A stretch of 64,000 bases of DNA, from positions 161,463 to 225,462 of the forward strand of contig CAZPYJ010000002.1 of the NCBI GenBank assembly GCA_964590645.1. Direction: 5' to 3'. The notes beneath the pieces are model-generated. The model was not told the origin of the DNA and searched no databases. It saw nothing but the letters and a program-made list of their open reading frames with translations. Position numbers and translations under genes: made by a program. The DNA is from JAGNHN01 sp964590645. GTDB lineage: Bacteria; Bacteroidota; Bacteroidia; Bacteroidales; JAGNHN01. Each line of letters opens with the position of its first letter. Position 1 is the first letter of the stretch. Positions 1-9,500 of the stretch are shown in pieces.

Positions 1-2
1 TC

Positions 3-257
3 CTCGACGGTCAGGTAGTTTTTGCTGACTGGACACTTCAGACCGGTTATGTGATCGGGATAGCACACCCTCATAATCTGATCAGTATATACAAGCACAA
101 TGCAACCCTGTTACGAAGCCAGGGCAGTTATGTTAAAGCCGGCGACCCGATAAGCATTGTGGGCAACAGCGGCGAGCTAACTACAGGACCTCACCTTCAT
201 TTTGAGCTGTGGCATAATGCCGTTCCTGTGAATCCGGAAGATTATATTGTCTTTTGA
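3..257 (+). CDS. M23-family (LytM-like) metallopeptidase, C-terminal part
   Basis: The reading frame is open from the window edge, so only the carboxy end of the gene is present (about 84 residues). It ends with the M23 signature: a GPHLHFELWH segment holding the HxH zinc ligand, followed by PVNPEDYI, which usually closes the domain. The preceding HPHNLISIYKHN and GDPISIVGNSGE stretches match the beta strands around the lysostaphin-type active site. Such proteins cut peptidoglycan cross-bridges or, when degenerate, activate amidases. The amino half, where signal peptide, coiled coil and the first zinc ligand would be, lies outside the window. Its TGA overlaps the dxr ATG by one base (TGATG), so the two are probably co-translated. 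Confidence 0.9.
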   Translation, partial: LDGQVVFADWTLQTGYVIGIAHPHNLISIYKHNATLLRSQGSYVKAGDPISIVGNSGELTTGPHLHFELWHNAVPVNPEDYIVF

Positions 258-1450
258 TGGAGAACAGGATACATCAGCAGGAGCAGCAGGGAAAGCGTCT
301 GGCTATACTGGGATCTACCGGATCGATCGGTCGCCAGGCCCTGGAAGTGCTAAGGCAACACCCCGGCGCCTTTGTCGTGGAAGTGCTCGCTGCCCTGGAA
401 AACTGGTCTCTGCTGATTGAGCAGGCACTCGAGTTTAAACCGCGTGCAGTGGTCATTGCAAGAGAAGGACTGTATGAAAAAGTGGCAGATGCCCTGCGCA
501 ATGAACAGATTCAGGTATACGCCGGACTGCAGAGTGTGAAGGAAATAGCGGGTTCCGGCAATATCGACCTAGTTTTGCTTGCTGTGGTGGGTTCAGCCGG
601 TCTGGAGCCGGCCCTGGCGGCCATAGAGGCAGGTACGGATCTGGCTTTAGCCAACAAAGAAAGCCTGGTCAGCGGCGGCAGCTTGTTGATGCGGGCTGCA
701 AAGAAATCCGGCTCGGCTATTCTACCGGTGGATTCAGAGCATTCAGCTGTTTTTCAATGCCTCCGGGGCGAGCGGCACGCAAACATTGAGAAGGTAATCC
801 TGACTGCTTCAGGCGGGCCTTTCCGAACCTTCTCCTCCGGGCAACTGGAAAAAGTAAGCCCGGCCCAGGCATTGCAGCATCCTAACTGGAATATGGGTTG
901 CAAAATCAGCATCGATTCTGCCAGCCTGATGAATAAAGGACTGGAGCTCATCGAGGCCCGCTGGCTCTTCGGACTGGATCCCGCCCAATTGGAGGTGGTG
1001 ATCCATCCCCAGTCTATCGTACATTCAATGGTACAGTTCACCGATGGCTCCATCAAAGCCCAATTGGGGCTTCCTGATATGAAGACCCCGATAATGTATG
1101 CCCTGTCGTGGCCCAAGAGAATGCACAGCCTTTTCCCGCGCTTTTCCTTTTCCGACTACCCCCGCCTGGATTTTGAACCGGCAGATCCGCATCGGTTTCC
1201 AAACCTCAGGATCGCTATGCAGGCGATGCAGCGATCGGGAAATGTGCCCTGTGTGATGAATGCAGCCAACGAAGTGGCCGTAGCAGCCTTCCTGCAAAAG
1301 AAGCTGCGCTTTATGGAAATGCCCGAACTGATCGAACAAGTAATACAAAAAGTGGTTTACATCCCTGAACCTGCCCTGGAGGATATCCTGCAGTCAGATC
1401 GGCAGGCAAGGGTATATGCCAAGGAATTATTAAGCAAGTATAAGATATGA
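257..1450 (+). CDS. dxr: 1-deoxy-D-xylulose 5-phosphate reductoisomerase
   Basis: Second enzyme of the MEP isoprenoid pathway: it rearranges and reduces DXP to 2-C-methyl-D-erythritol 4-phosphate with NADPH in the cytosol. The amino end has the NADPH loop GSTGSIGRQALEVL, followed by LANKESLVSGG and PVDSEHSAVFQCL (metal and substrate binding), and later SASLMNKGLELIEARWLF and IHPQSIVHSMVQF, all family hallmarks. At 397 residues it has normal length. The ATG at 257 is preferred to a TTG one codon upstream, because it overlaps the upstream stop. The 3' end overlaps rseP by four bases (ATGA), so peptidase, dxr and rseP look like one transcript. dxs, the preceding pathway step, lies 60 kb away in this window. 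Confidence 0.98.
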   Translation: MENRIHQQEQQGKRLAILGSTGSIGRQALEVLRQHPGAFVVEVLAALENWSLLIEQALEFKPRAVVIAREGLYEKVADALRNEQIQVYAGLQSVKEIAGSGNIDLVLLAVVGSAGLEPALAAIEAGTDLALANKESLVSGGSLLMRAAKKSGSAILPVDSEHSAVFQCLRGERHANIEKVILTASGGPFRTFSSGQLEKVSPAQALQHPNWNMGCKISIDSASLMNKGLELIEARWLFGLDPAQLEVVIHPQSIVHSMVQFTDGSIKAQLGLPDMKTPIMYALSWPKRMHSLFPRFSFSDYPRLDFEPADPHRFPNLRIAMQAMQRSGNVPCVMNAANEVAVAAFLQKKLRFMEMPELIEQVIQKVVYIPEPALEDILQSDRQARVYAKELLSKYKI

Positions 1451-2760
1451 CTGGACTGATTATGGCGGCGCAGCTCATCCTGGGCCTTTCCATTTTGGTG
1501 GTTTTGCACGAACTGGGCCATTTTCTGGCCGCCCGCGCTTTCGGGATCAAAGTGGAAAAATTCTACCTCTTCTTCGATGCCTTTGGTTTCAAACTATTCA
1601 GGTTTAAAGCCGGAGATACTGAATATGGCATCGGATGGCTTCCCCTGGGAGGCTACGTGAAGATTGCCGGAATGATCGATGAGTCGATGGATAAAGAGGC
1701 AATGAAACAGCCTCCCAAGCCCTGGGAGTTCCGTTCCAAACCAGCCTGGCAGCGACTGATCGTGATGCTGGGAGGAGTGACTGTGAATGCGATACTGGGC
1801 GTGTTTCTCTTTGCTTTTGTGCTGCTACAGTACAACAAAGATTATCTTCCCAATGAGAATGTCAGCGATGGGATTTATGCGTACGAGCTGGGGCGTGAGA
1901 TCGGTTTTCAGGCCGGGGATCAGATCATAGAAGTGAACGGACGGAAAGTGGAGCGTTTCAAAGACATTCTCTCCACCCGTGTGTTCTTTGGATCGGAGAT
2001 AAAGGTGAACCGAAACGGACAGGAAGCCCTGGTGATCGTTCCCGACGATTTTTATCGCCTGCTGAAGGACGCCTCCGGAAGCCGGATTATTGCGGCCGAC
2101 AATTATCCCTTCCGGATAGACAGCGTGCTGTCAGATATGCCGGCAGGCAGAGCCGGTTTACAAACAGGTGACCGGGTACTGGCGCTCGACGGGCTGCCGG
2201 TAGACTCCTGGGGTGCCTTTGTGGAAAATGTGGGACTGAAAGAAGGATTAACGGTACAGATGCTGGTGCAACGATCCGGAGACACCCTCCTTCTTCCCGT
2301 CGAAGTGGATACCAATGGGCACATCGGAGTGTTGGCTGCCGGCCCGGATTATGCCCTGGCCAGCTACTCCCTGAGCAAAGCCATCAAGTATGGATGGAAA
2401 GATGCGATGGATCTGATGTCGGCCAATATTAAGGGCTTTGGGAAAATTCTCTCCGGGAAGGAAAAAGCCACGGAATCCCTTCAGGGTCCCATCGGCATTG
2501 CCCAGATCTACGGGGGAGAATGGCTATGGAGCAAGTTCTGGTTTATCACCGGCCTGCTCAGCCTTATCCTGGCATTTATGAACATTCTGCCTATTCCTGC
2601 CCTGGATGGTGGACACGTTATCTTCCTTACGCTCGAAGTCATCACCGGCAGGAAATTCCCCGATTCATTTATGGAAAAAGCTCAGCTGGTGGGGATGATC
2701 ATCTTGCTGGCCCTGATGGCTTTTGTGATCGGAAACGACATATTCAGGCTTTTCCGGTAA
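1447..2760 (+). CDS. rseP: RIP metalloprotease RseP (site-2 protease, M50)
   Basis: Intramembrane zinc protease of the inner membrane that cleaves anti-sigma factors or leftover signal peptides. The HELGH zinc motif lies at residues 21-25 in the first transmembrane helix, and the third-ligand segment NILPIPALDGGH is near the carboxy end. Two PDZ-like stretches lie between them: one around GFQAGDQIIEVNGRKV and one around AGLQTGDRVLALDGLPV. The 437-residue length fits the family. The start overlaps the dxr stop (ATGA), giving the common dxr-rseP pairing. The substrate in this organism cannot be read from the sequence. The following 130 bases to the convergent fumC carry only a small GGCAAA-CC-TTTGCC inverted repeat. 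Confidence 0.97.
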   Translation: MTGLIMAAQLILGLSILVVLHELGHFLAARAFGIKVEKFYLFFDAFGFKLFRFKAGDTEYGIGWLPLGGYVKIAGMIDESMDKEAMKQPPKPWEFRSKPAWQRLIVMLGGVTVNAILGVFLFAFVLLQYNKDYLPNENVSDGIYAYELGREIGFQAGDQIIEVNGRKVERFKDILSTRVFFGSEIKVNRNGQEALVIVPDDFYRLLKDASGSRIIAADNYPFRIDSVLSDMPAGRAGLQTGDRVLALDGLPVDSWGAFVENVGLKEGLTVQMLVQRSGDTLLLPVEVDTNGHIGVLAAGPDYALASYSLSKAIKYGWKDAMDLMSANIKGFGKILSGKEKATESLQGPIGIAQIYGGEWLWSKFWFITGLLSLILAFMNILPIPALDGGHVIFLTLEVITGRKFPDSFMEKAQLVGMIILLALMAFVIGNDIFRLFR

Positions 2761-2893
2761 AGGGCAAACCTTTGCCGGCCCTTACGGGGCATAGCGCACC
2801 TTCAGTATCTGGAATACTAATCAAACTTGGTCCTAACGGAGCTAAAATCATAGCCTGAACAGGACGTATCGAGGGAACGGAACTTCGGCTTTT

Positions 2894-4282
2894 TTACCTC
2901 CCGATCATCTTGCTGGGATCGACCCATACATCAAAGTCGGCCTCCGATACCAGGCCCAGACTTAATGCAGCTTCGCGCAGGGTAGTTCCTTCCGTATGTG
3001 CTTTCTTGGCAATCTTTGCCGCATTCTCGTATCCGATATGGGTGTTCAGGGCCGTGACCAGCATCAGGGAGTTCTCCAGGTTCTTTTTGATGAAGGCAGG
3101 ATTGGGTTCTATCCCTACTGCACAATGATCGTTGAAGGAGACGCAGGCGTCCCCGATCAGGCGTGCCGCCATCAGCAGGTTATAGATCATCACGGGTTTG
3201 AAGACATTGAGCTGGAAGTGGCCGTGGGTTCCGCCCATCGTGATGGCGGCATCATTGCCGATCACCTGTGCACAAACCATTGTCAGGGCCTCGTTCTGGG
3301 TCGGATTCACCTTTCCGGGCATAATGGAAGAGCCGGGCTCATTGGCCGGGAGCATCAGTTCGCCGATGCCGCAACGGGGTCCGGAAGCCAGCAAACGGAT
3401 GTCATTTCCGATTTTCATCAGGCTCACCGCCACGGTTTTGAGTGCTCCGGAGGTTTCGACTATTGCGTCGTGCGCGGCCAGGGCTTCAAATTTGTTTTCG
3501 GCACTCACAAAGGGGAAGTCTGTGAGGGCTGCAATATACGAGGCCACTTTGTCTGCATAACCCTCGGGGGTATTGATGCCTGTTCCCACTGCTGTACCGC
3601 CCAGAGCCAGCTCCGCCAGATGCGGGAGCGTGCTCTCCACAGCCCGGATGCCGTGATCGAGCTGGCTAGCATAGGCAGAAAACTCTTGTCCTAAAGTCAG
3701 CGGTGTGGCATCCATCAGGTGGGTGCGCCCCGTTTTTACGATATCATCAAAAGCTTCTGATTTTTCCTGCAGGGTGTTGCGTAACATTCTGATGCCAGGC
3801 AGGGTCACTTCCATCAGCATCTTGTAGGCAGCGATATGCATCGCTGTGGGGAAGGTGTCATTGGAAGACTGGGATTTATTCACATCGTCATTGGGGTGGA
3901 TACGGGTTTTCCCTTCTCCCAGCTTCCCGCCTTCCAAAACGTGCGCCCGGTTGGCGATCACCTCATTGACGTTCATATTGCTCTGGGTCCCCGAACCGGT
4001 CTGCCATACGACGAGGGGGAAGTGCTCATCCAGCTTCCCTTCCAGGATTTCATCGCATACCTGTCCGATGAGCCGGCTCTTATCTTCAGGCAGTACCCCC
4101 AGGTCATAATTGGTCAGTGCCGCCGCCTTTTTCAGGTAGGCAAAAGCCCGGATAATCTCCGCCGGCATTTTCTGCCCGCCGATGCGGAAATTTTGTTTCG
4201 AGCGCTGGGTTTGCGCGCCCCAATACTTTTCTGCCGGCACCTCAATGGTACCCATTGTGTCTTTTTCTATGCGAACATTCAT
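2894..4282 (-). CDS. fumC: Class II fumarate hydratase
   Basis: Iron-independent fumarase interconverting fumarate and malate in the TCA cycle. The lyase superfamily signature GSSIMPGKVNPTQ, which carries the catalytic serine loop, is present, as are TGRTHLMDATPLTLGQEF (catalytic histidine) and the substrate-binding stretch GSGTQSNMNVNEVIANRA. The 462-residue length is exact for FumC. The early GTIEVPAEKYWGAQTQRS segment is typical of fumarase rather than aspartase. It is the last gene of a minus-strand run recX-prfB-arsC-like-fumC with gaps of 10 to 45 bases, so it may be read through from those genes or have its own promoter in the 42-base gap before it. Confidence 0.97.
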   Translation of the reverse strand: MNVRIEKDTMGTIEVPAEKYWGAQTQRSKQNFRIGGQKMPAEIIRAFAYLKKAAALTNYDLGVLPEDKSRLIGQVCDEILEGKLDEHFPLVVWQTGSGTQSNMNVNEVIANRAHVLEGGKLGEGKTRIHPNDDVNKSQSSNDTFPTAMHIAAYKMLMEVTLPGIRMLRNTLQEKSEAFDDIVKTGRTHLMDATPLTLGQEFSAYASQLDHGIRAVESTLPHLAELALGGTAVGTGINTPEGYADKVASYIAALTDFPFVSAENKFEALAAHDAIVETSGALKTVAVSLMKIGNDIRLLASGPRCGIGELMLPANEPGSSIMPGKVNPTQNEALTMVCAQVIGNDAAITMGGTHGHFQLNVFKPVMIYNLLMAARLIGDACVSFNDHCAVGIEPNPAFIKKNLENSLMLVTALNTHIGYENAAKIAKKAHTEGTTLREAALSLGLVSEADFDVWVDPSKMIGR

Positions 4283-4324
4283 AACGTATGGATTTGGGGT
4301 TGGTAATCGATGATTTCAAAAGAT

Positions 4325-4666
4325 TCAGAGAAGCGGATCAAGATTTTCCGGAGGATCGGCAACCACAGCTTTATGCCCTTTCAAAATGATGGGACGCTGG
4401 AGTAATTTGGGGCTCTCTACCAGAATATCTATCCATTCTTCTCGACTGAACTGTTTACCCTTCAACTCTTTACGATACATTTCTTCTTGCTTCCTGACCA
4501 CTTCTCCCGGGGCCAGATTGAGCTGCTGAAGAAGTTTATGGAGGGCTTCTTTGGTGAGCGGATCCTTCAGGTACTCCACCACCTGAAAAGGCAATCCTTT
4601 CTCCCTGAGGTATTGCAAACCGGCACGGGATTTCTTACAACGGGGGTTGTGATAGATAGTGAACAT
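4325..4666 (-). CDS. ArsC/Spx-family thioredoxin-fold reductase (arsenate reductase-like)
   Basis: A 113-residue ArsC-fold protein. The amino end, YHNPRCKKSRAGLQYLREKG, has the single active-site cysteine in the NPxCxxSR context. The carboxy half, with LLQRPIILKGHKAVVADPPE, has the RPI segment and the later arginine/lysine positions of the ArsC family. Family members reduce arsenate with glutaredoxin/GSH or are YffB-like proteins of unknown substrate. No arsenic-resistance genes (arsB, arsR, acr3) adjoin it, so an arsenate role is only a family-level label. It sits 33 bases after prfB on the same strand. Confidence 0.88.
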   Translation of the reverse strand: MFTIYHNPRCKKSRAGLQYLREKGLPFQVVEYLKDPLTKEALHKLLQQLNLAPGEVVRKQEEMYRKELKGKQFSREEWIDILVESPKLLQRPIILKGHKAVVADPPENLDPLL

Positions 4667-4699
4667 TGGAAAGGGTATTACAGGGCTGTCGCTGTAAAG

Positions 4700-5798
4700 T
4701 TAGGAATTATCCTGGTTCCCGAACTCCATCAGATAAGCTTTGATAAATTCATCGATTTCTCCGTTCAGCACCGCCTGGGTATTCCCTGTTTCGTAGCCTG
4801 TCCGAACGTCCTTCACCATTTTATATGGGTGCAGAACATAGTTGCGGATCTGGGATCCCCATTCAATCTTTTTCTTGGTACTCTCCAATGCAGCCTGCTT
4901 CTCTTTTTTCTTGCGCAGCTCAATTTCATAGAGCTGGGATTTCAGCATTCGAAGCGCCTTCTCCCTGTTTTGCTGCTGCGAACGAGTTTCCTGACACTCA
5001 ATGACGATGCCTGTGGGCGCGTGCTTGAGCCGGACAGCTGTTTCAACCTTATTCACATTCTGTCCGCCCGGCCCGCTGGAGCGGAAAGTGTCCCAGGAGA
5101 TATCGGCTGGATTGATATCGATCTGAATATTCTCATCCACAATGGGATAGGCAAAGACCGAAACGAAGCTGGTATGGCGGCGGTTGGCACTATCAAAAGG
5201 ACTAAGCCTGACCAGGCGGTGCACCCCGTTCTCGCTTTTGAGGTATCCATAGGCGAAATCACCTTCAAATTCAAGTGTTACGGATTTGATTCCGGCCACT
5301 TCGCCTTCCTGCAGAGAAATCTCTTTCACCTTATAGTTTCTCAGTTCTCCCCAGCGAAGATACATCCGCATCAGCATCTCGGCCCAGTCCTGGCTTTCCG
5401 TACCCCCGGCACCCGGGTTGATGGTCAGAATAGCACCCATTTTGTCTTCCTCCCCACTGAGCATATTCATAAACTCCAAATCCTCCATCAGCTTCAGGCT
5501 ATGGGCATATTGCTCATCCGCCTCTGCTTCGGTGGCTTCATCCATTTCGTAAAACTCAAAGATGACATCCAGGTCGGCCAGGGATTGCTCCAGGTGGTGG
5601 TATCGATCGGTCCAGATTTTCTTATCCTTGATGGCCCGCATCACCTTTTCGGCTTCCTTGGGGTCATCCCAGAAACCTGGTTGCTGACTGATCTTTTCCT
5701 CTTCTCTTATTTGTTCAAGCTTCGTATCGAGGTCAAAGGAACCTCCTCAAGGCTTCAAGCCTCTTACGCATATCTCTGACCTGTTCTTTATTGATCAT
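4700..5798 (-). CDS. prfB: Peptide chain release factor 2, expressed through a programmed +1 frameshift
   Basis: RF2 ends translation at UGA and UAA. The main frame shows the stop-recognition SPF motif (LSPFDSANRRHTSF) and the catalytic GGQ loop (SGPGGQNVNKVET). Its first 21 codons lie in a different frame: translation starts at the ATG at 5798 (MINKEQVRDMRKRLEALRRFL) and meets an in-frame TGA at 5735-5733. The site reads AGGAGG-TTC-CTT-TGA-C, the same layout as the E. coli prfB site. A +1 slip on CTT continues as DLDTKLEQIREEEK and gives 365 residues, the usual RF2 length. A single-frame gene call would start at 5644 and lose about 50 residues. The recoding makes RF2 level self-limiting. recX ends 11 bases upstream. 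Confidence 0.96.
5732..5747 (-). promoter_or_regulatory. prfB: prfB +1 programmed frameshift site
   Basis: On the minus strand the site reads AGGAGG TTC CTT TGA C. The slippery CTT is followed by an in-frame TGA and a C, a poor termination context. A Shine-Dalgarno-like AGGAGG lies three bases upstream of CTT, exactly the spacing of the E. coli stimulator (AGGGGG TAT CTT TGA C). The frames on both sides encode contiguous RF2, which makes a sequencing error unlikely. When RF2 is scarce the ribosome pauses at TGA and slips forward. Confidence 0.93.
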
Positions 5799-5809
5799 AA
5801 GATTCTTCT

Positions 5810-6277
5810 TTAGGGGTGATTCAATAGCTGTTCGGCTCTTTCCCGCACCAGGGCAGGTTCGAAGCCTTTTTGCACGGCAAAGGTAGTGATTTTGTGGAGG
5901 ATGGCTATGCGGGATGAAGCTGTGGTGCGTGCCAGCTTGCTTTCCAGCAGTTTATCCAGTGTTTCAAGGTATTCTTCCTCCGATATGCTGGCCAGGGCCT
6001 CGTTAATCTGTGCGGCAGGAATCTCCCGTGCTTGCAGCTCTTTAAATATGCGGTAGCGCCCCCATTGATTGAATCGGAATTTATCGCGGGCAAAGGCACA
6101 GGCATAACGCCTTACATTCATATACCCTTCTTTCTCAAGAAAGTCCTGAATCTCAAGGATAGCCTTCTCTGCGATTTCTTTTCTGCGCAAAAACACTTTC
6201 AGCTCAGCAGGGCATCGTTCCCTTCGGGCGGCCCAGTGCATTGCATCCAGCCTGGCACGATCCGCTTTCTCCTTCAT
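5810..6277 (-). CDS. recX: RecX-family regulatory protein
   Basis: A 155-residue, charged, helical protein with the three-helix repeats of RecX. Visible family segments are AEKAILEIQDFLEKEGYMNVRRYACAFARDK, FRFNQWGRYRIFKELQAREI and AQINEALASISEEEYLETLDKLLESK. RecX binds RecA filaments and damps recombination and SOS activity in the cytosol. The first 25 residues, rich in arginine and alanine, fit the shorter first repeat. It heads the minus-strand run into prfB, arsC-like and fumC. No recA is nearby. The 5' side faces the promoter of the giant secreted protein, so the two are divergent. Confidence 0.9.
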   Translation of the reverse strand: MKEKADRARLDAMHWAARRERCPAELKVFLRRKEIAEKAILEIQDFLEKEGYMNVRRYACAFARDKFRFNQWGRYRIFKELQAREIPAAQINEALASISEEEYLETLDKLLESKLARTTASSRIAILHKITTFAVQKGFEPALVRERAEQLLNHP

Positions 6278-6435
6278 AAGAATAAATTAATCTTGCGAAA
6301 ATACAGGCTTTCCAATGAAATCGAATCTATTTCAAAACGATGTTTATCAGGCTTTAAGACGATAGTTCCCCATCCCGGAGACGAATAAAAGTTTCCCTGC
6401 ATCATTTTAGAAGCCCTCTAAATAAAGAGATCGGC

Positions 6436-6466
6436 TTTGTCGGGAAAGAAGAGGTCTCTAAATTTG
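6436..6466 (+). promoter_or_regulatory. Bacteroidota-type promoter of the giant secreted protein
   Basis: TTTG (6436-6439), a 19-base spacer, then TAAATTTG (6459-6466) match the phylum's -33 TTTG / -7 TAnnTTTG consensus with ideal spacing. Transcription would begin near 6472, leaving a leader of about 90 bases before the ATG at 6562. The rest of the 284-base gap from recX holds nothing recognisable. Confidence 0.6.
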
Positions 6467-6561
6467 GTGCACGTCGATGTAATTCCGGTTTTATGTTCAT
6501 CCGACCTTGCCTGAACGCAATTCCCTTTCATCACGCAAACCAAAACCCAAATTGCTGTACA

Positions 6562-9500
6562 ATGCGACAGAAAACTATGCTTCTCCGGCTCTCGACAATG
6601 CTGGCATTTCTATGTATCAGCCTGATGCTGAATGCTCAGGGAATTTCCAATGCCGTCACCATCGATCCGCCCAATGCGGCGGGAACGGATTCAATCACCC
6701 TCACTTTCGATGCCCGGCTCTCCTGCGAGGCCGGAACCTGGGCAACGCTGGAAGGAGCCACAGAAGTGAGAATGCACTCAGGCGTTCAGATCAATGGCTC
6801 AGTCTGGTCAAATGTCGTTTCCTACGAAAACACTGCCTATAATGGTCAGTCCACGGCCCTCACCGACAATGGGGACAGCACCTGGTCGATCACCTTTGTG
6901 CCGGATGCATTCTATGGTGTGAACGGCAGCAGCCAGATAGAACAACTTTGTATGGTCTTCAATAATAACTCCTGGAACAAGACAGGCAAGGACTATGATC
7001 AGCCGGGCCATTGCATTGATTTCTATATTCCCTTGGCGGTTGTTCCAAGCTGGAATGCAAGTTTTTATTCCCTGAGTTTTCCTGTTTCAAGTCCGGAAAG
7101 GACCATTTACAGCCTGAATTCCTGGGGCGGGGATGGCGTATGGGCTGCCACGGCCGTTTCGGCGAGTGGGAACACCCACTATCCCGGCTTCGTCCGCACC
7201 ACAAAAGGAGGCTTTGACAAATACGAAAGGGTTTTGTATGACTATCCCAATTACTATTCTCCAATGATCGCCGCTGCAGGCCCGGATTCGGCCTGGATGA
7301 TCGCATACAGTCATAACGGGACCCAGGATGGCCTGGTTCTCTTTACCTCCGATGGAGGTTACAATTGGACCCATCAATCCACAGCCCTGTTTCAGGTCTC
7401 ACAAGGTGGCTTCCCGAATATTATCCATTTCTGGAATCATACCGATGGCATTGTAATGGGCGATCCTTCAGGAGGATATTGGGAGATTTATACCACTTCG
7501 AATGCCGGTACGAACTGGATCCGGGTGGATTCTTCGAATATCCCGCCGCCCCTGGCCGGAGAGTATGGCTACACGCGCCACAGCGCGGTGGAAGGAAATA
7601 CGATATGGTTTACCACCAACCGTGCCCAACTCTATATTTCCAATGACCGGGGACAAAACTGGACGCGCCACGCCATTCCTTTTGCCAACAACCAAATGAT
7701 TCTTCCCGCAATGAAGAGCCCTCAGGAAGGATGGTTGTACTCCAATGATCAGCTCTACTCCACCAATGATGGAGGGATTAGCTGGACTCAGGTCATTTGG
7801 AGCGGAGACTTCAGAAGGGGAAGAGACCTGAAATATGTGAAAGGAACCGCCAATGCTTTGGTCAGTGCCGGTGGAATGAGCGGGGCCTCCTACAGCCTTG
7901 ACGGAGGGGTAAGCTGGCTCCCAATGGTCCAGAATGGCGGAAACGGGGTCTATTCCCTGGCCTTTACAGCGATGGATTACGGCTGGGCAGGCGGAAGAAC
8001 AGACAGCAATCTGCAGAATTACATTTACAAATTTCTGACACCAATGACTGAGCCCGTGGCGCAAACCTGGGCCCATACTGCACAGGTGTGTGCAGGAGAA
8101 TACGTTAATTTCAACACCTGGGTCATTGGGAATGTGTGGACTATACATTATAGTTTTTATGACGGGCAATTCCCTTTTATCCGTCACGGATGGACTCCGC
8201 TCGTCTTCTTCAATGTACCTGAATCCAAGGATGTGCAGGTGGAAATCACCGGCGCTTACGGGATGAGGCAGTTTCTGGCAAAGGACGTCGTCCTCGTTCG
8301 CGACAATCCCCCTGTGGACCTGGGTCCGGATACTTTACTCTGTGCCGGGCAATGTATTGAGCTGGAGGCCACAAGCGAAAGCCGCAGCCTCTTCTTCTCC
8401 GCCTACCTGGAAGGCGGGTATAGTAATAACAATGCACTCGAGATATTCAATCCTTTAGACGTAGCCGTGGACCTTTCTGCTTACGGCATCCGGAAGAATT
8501 TTAATGGCAGCAGCTGGGATGGCTTCTACCCATTCCCCTCCGCTACCTTCCTTGATCCGGGCGAAACATTCCTTATTGCACACGCCCTGGCCGATTCAGC
8601 CATTACCGCTAAAGCAGATGTCTTGCTCAGTGGCACAGACTATAACTTTATGATGAGCTTTTCGGGCAATGATGTGAGGGCGCTGGTAAAAATCGAACAA
8701 AACGATACCATTGTGGTAGATATCATTGGTGCGGAAGACCTCAGCGATCCGGGTTGGGCGTGGAATGTGGCCGGCGTCTGGGGAGGAACAACAAATCATA
8801 CCCTGGTGAGGAAAGGCTGGGTGCAGAAAGGGCAAACCGACTGGGGTCTTTCTGCCGGTCTGGACAGCCTGAGCTCGGAATGGATCGTATATCCTCCGAA
8901 TCAGTTTGCAGCCCTCGGGCAACATACCTCCTCCCCTTTCCTCACTTATTTGTGGCCAGATGGAGATACGGCAGCGGTAAAAGAAGTGTGCTTACAAGCC
9001 AATGATTACAACCAATGGATCAGTCTGGAAGTGACCAACGCTCACGGGTGCAATGCCACAGACTGGATTAAAATAACCAAAGTGATTATTCCTGTGGAGA
9101 TTACCGGGCCGGACAGCATCTGTCTTGGTCAATGTGCAATCCTGACCGCCAATGAAGCCTCAGACTATGTCTGGAATACCGGGGATAGCACCCGGAGCAT
9201 CACCGTTTGCCCGAATTACAGCCAATGGTACAGCGTGACCATCACCGACAGCAACGGCTGTATGGGTGTTGACGGATTCTATCTGAATACCTGGTCGATA
9301 CAACCGGTGATCCAAAGCAGTACCGACTCCATCTGCGGAGATGAAACCGCTACGCTTTCTGCACCAGGTTATGCCACTTATCAATGGTCCACCGGAGATA
9401 CCACCCCGACTACCGAAGCCTGGCACTGGGGAAGCTATAATTGGTGGTATCATCTGACCGTCACCGACTCAAACGGATGCACGGGATCTTCGAATATCAA

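Noticed and set aside
2520..2858. Open frame overlapping the rseP 3' end and the gap to fumC
   Set aside because: It is mostly out-of-frame rseP, and the extra part has no recognisable features.
4487..5779. Long open frame of 430 codons on the plus strand
   Set aside because: It lies opposite prfB and the ArsC-like gene, which have full family motifs. Its translation shows no domain and it is a codon-bias shadow.
6493..6561. Earlier ATG at 6493 for the giant protein
   Set aside because: It would place 23 polar and cysteine-containing residues before a complete signal peptide that begins naturally at 6562.
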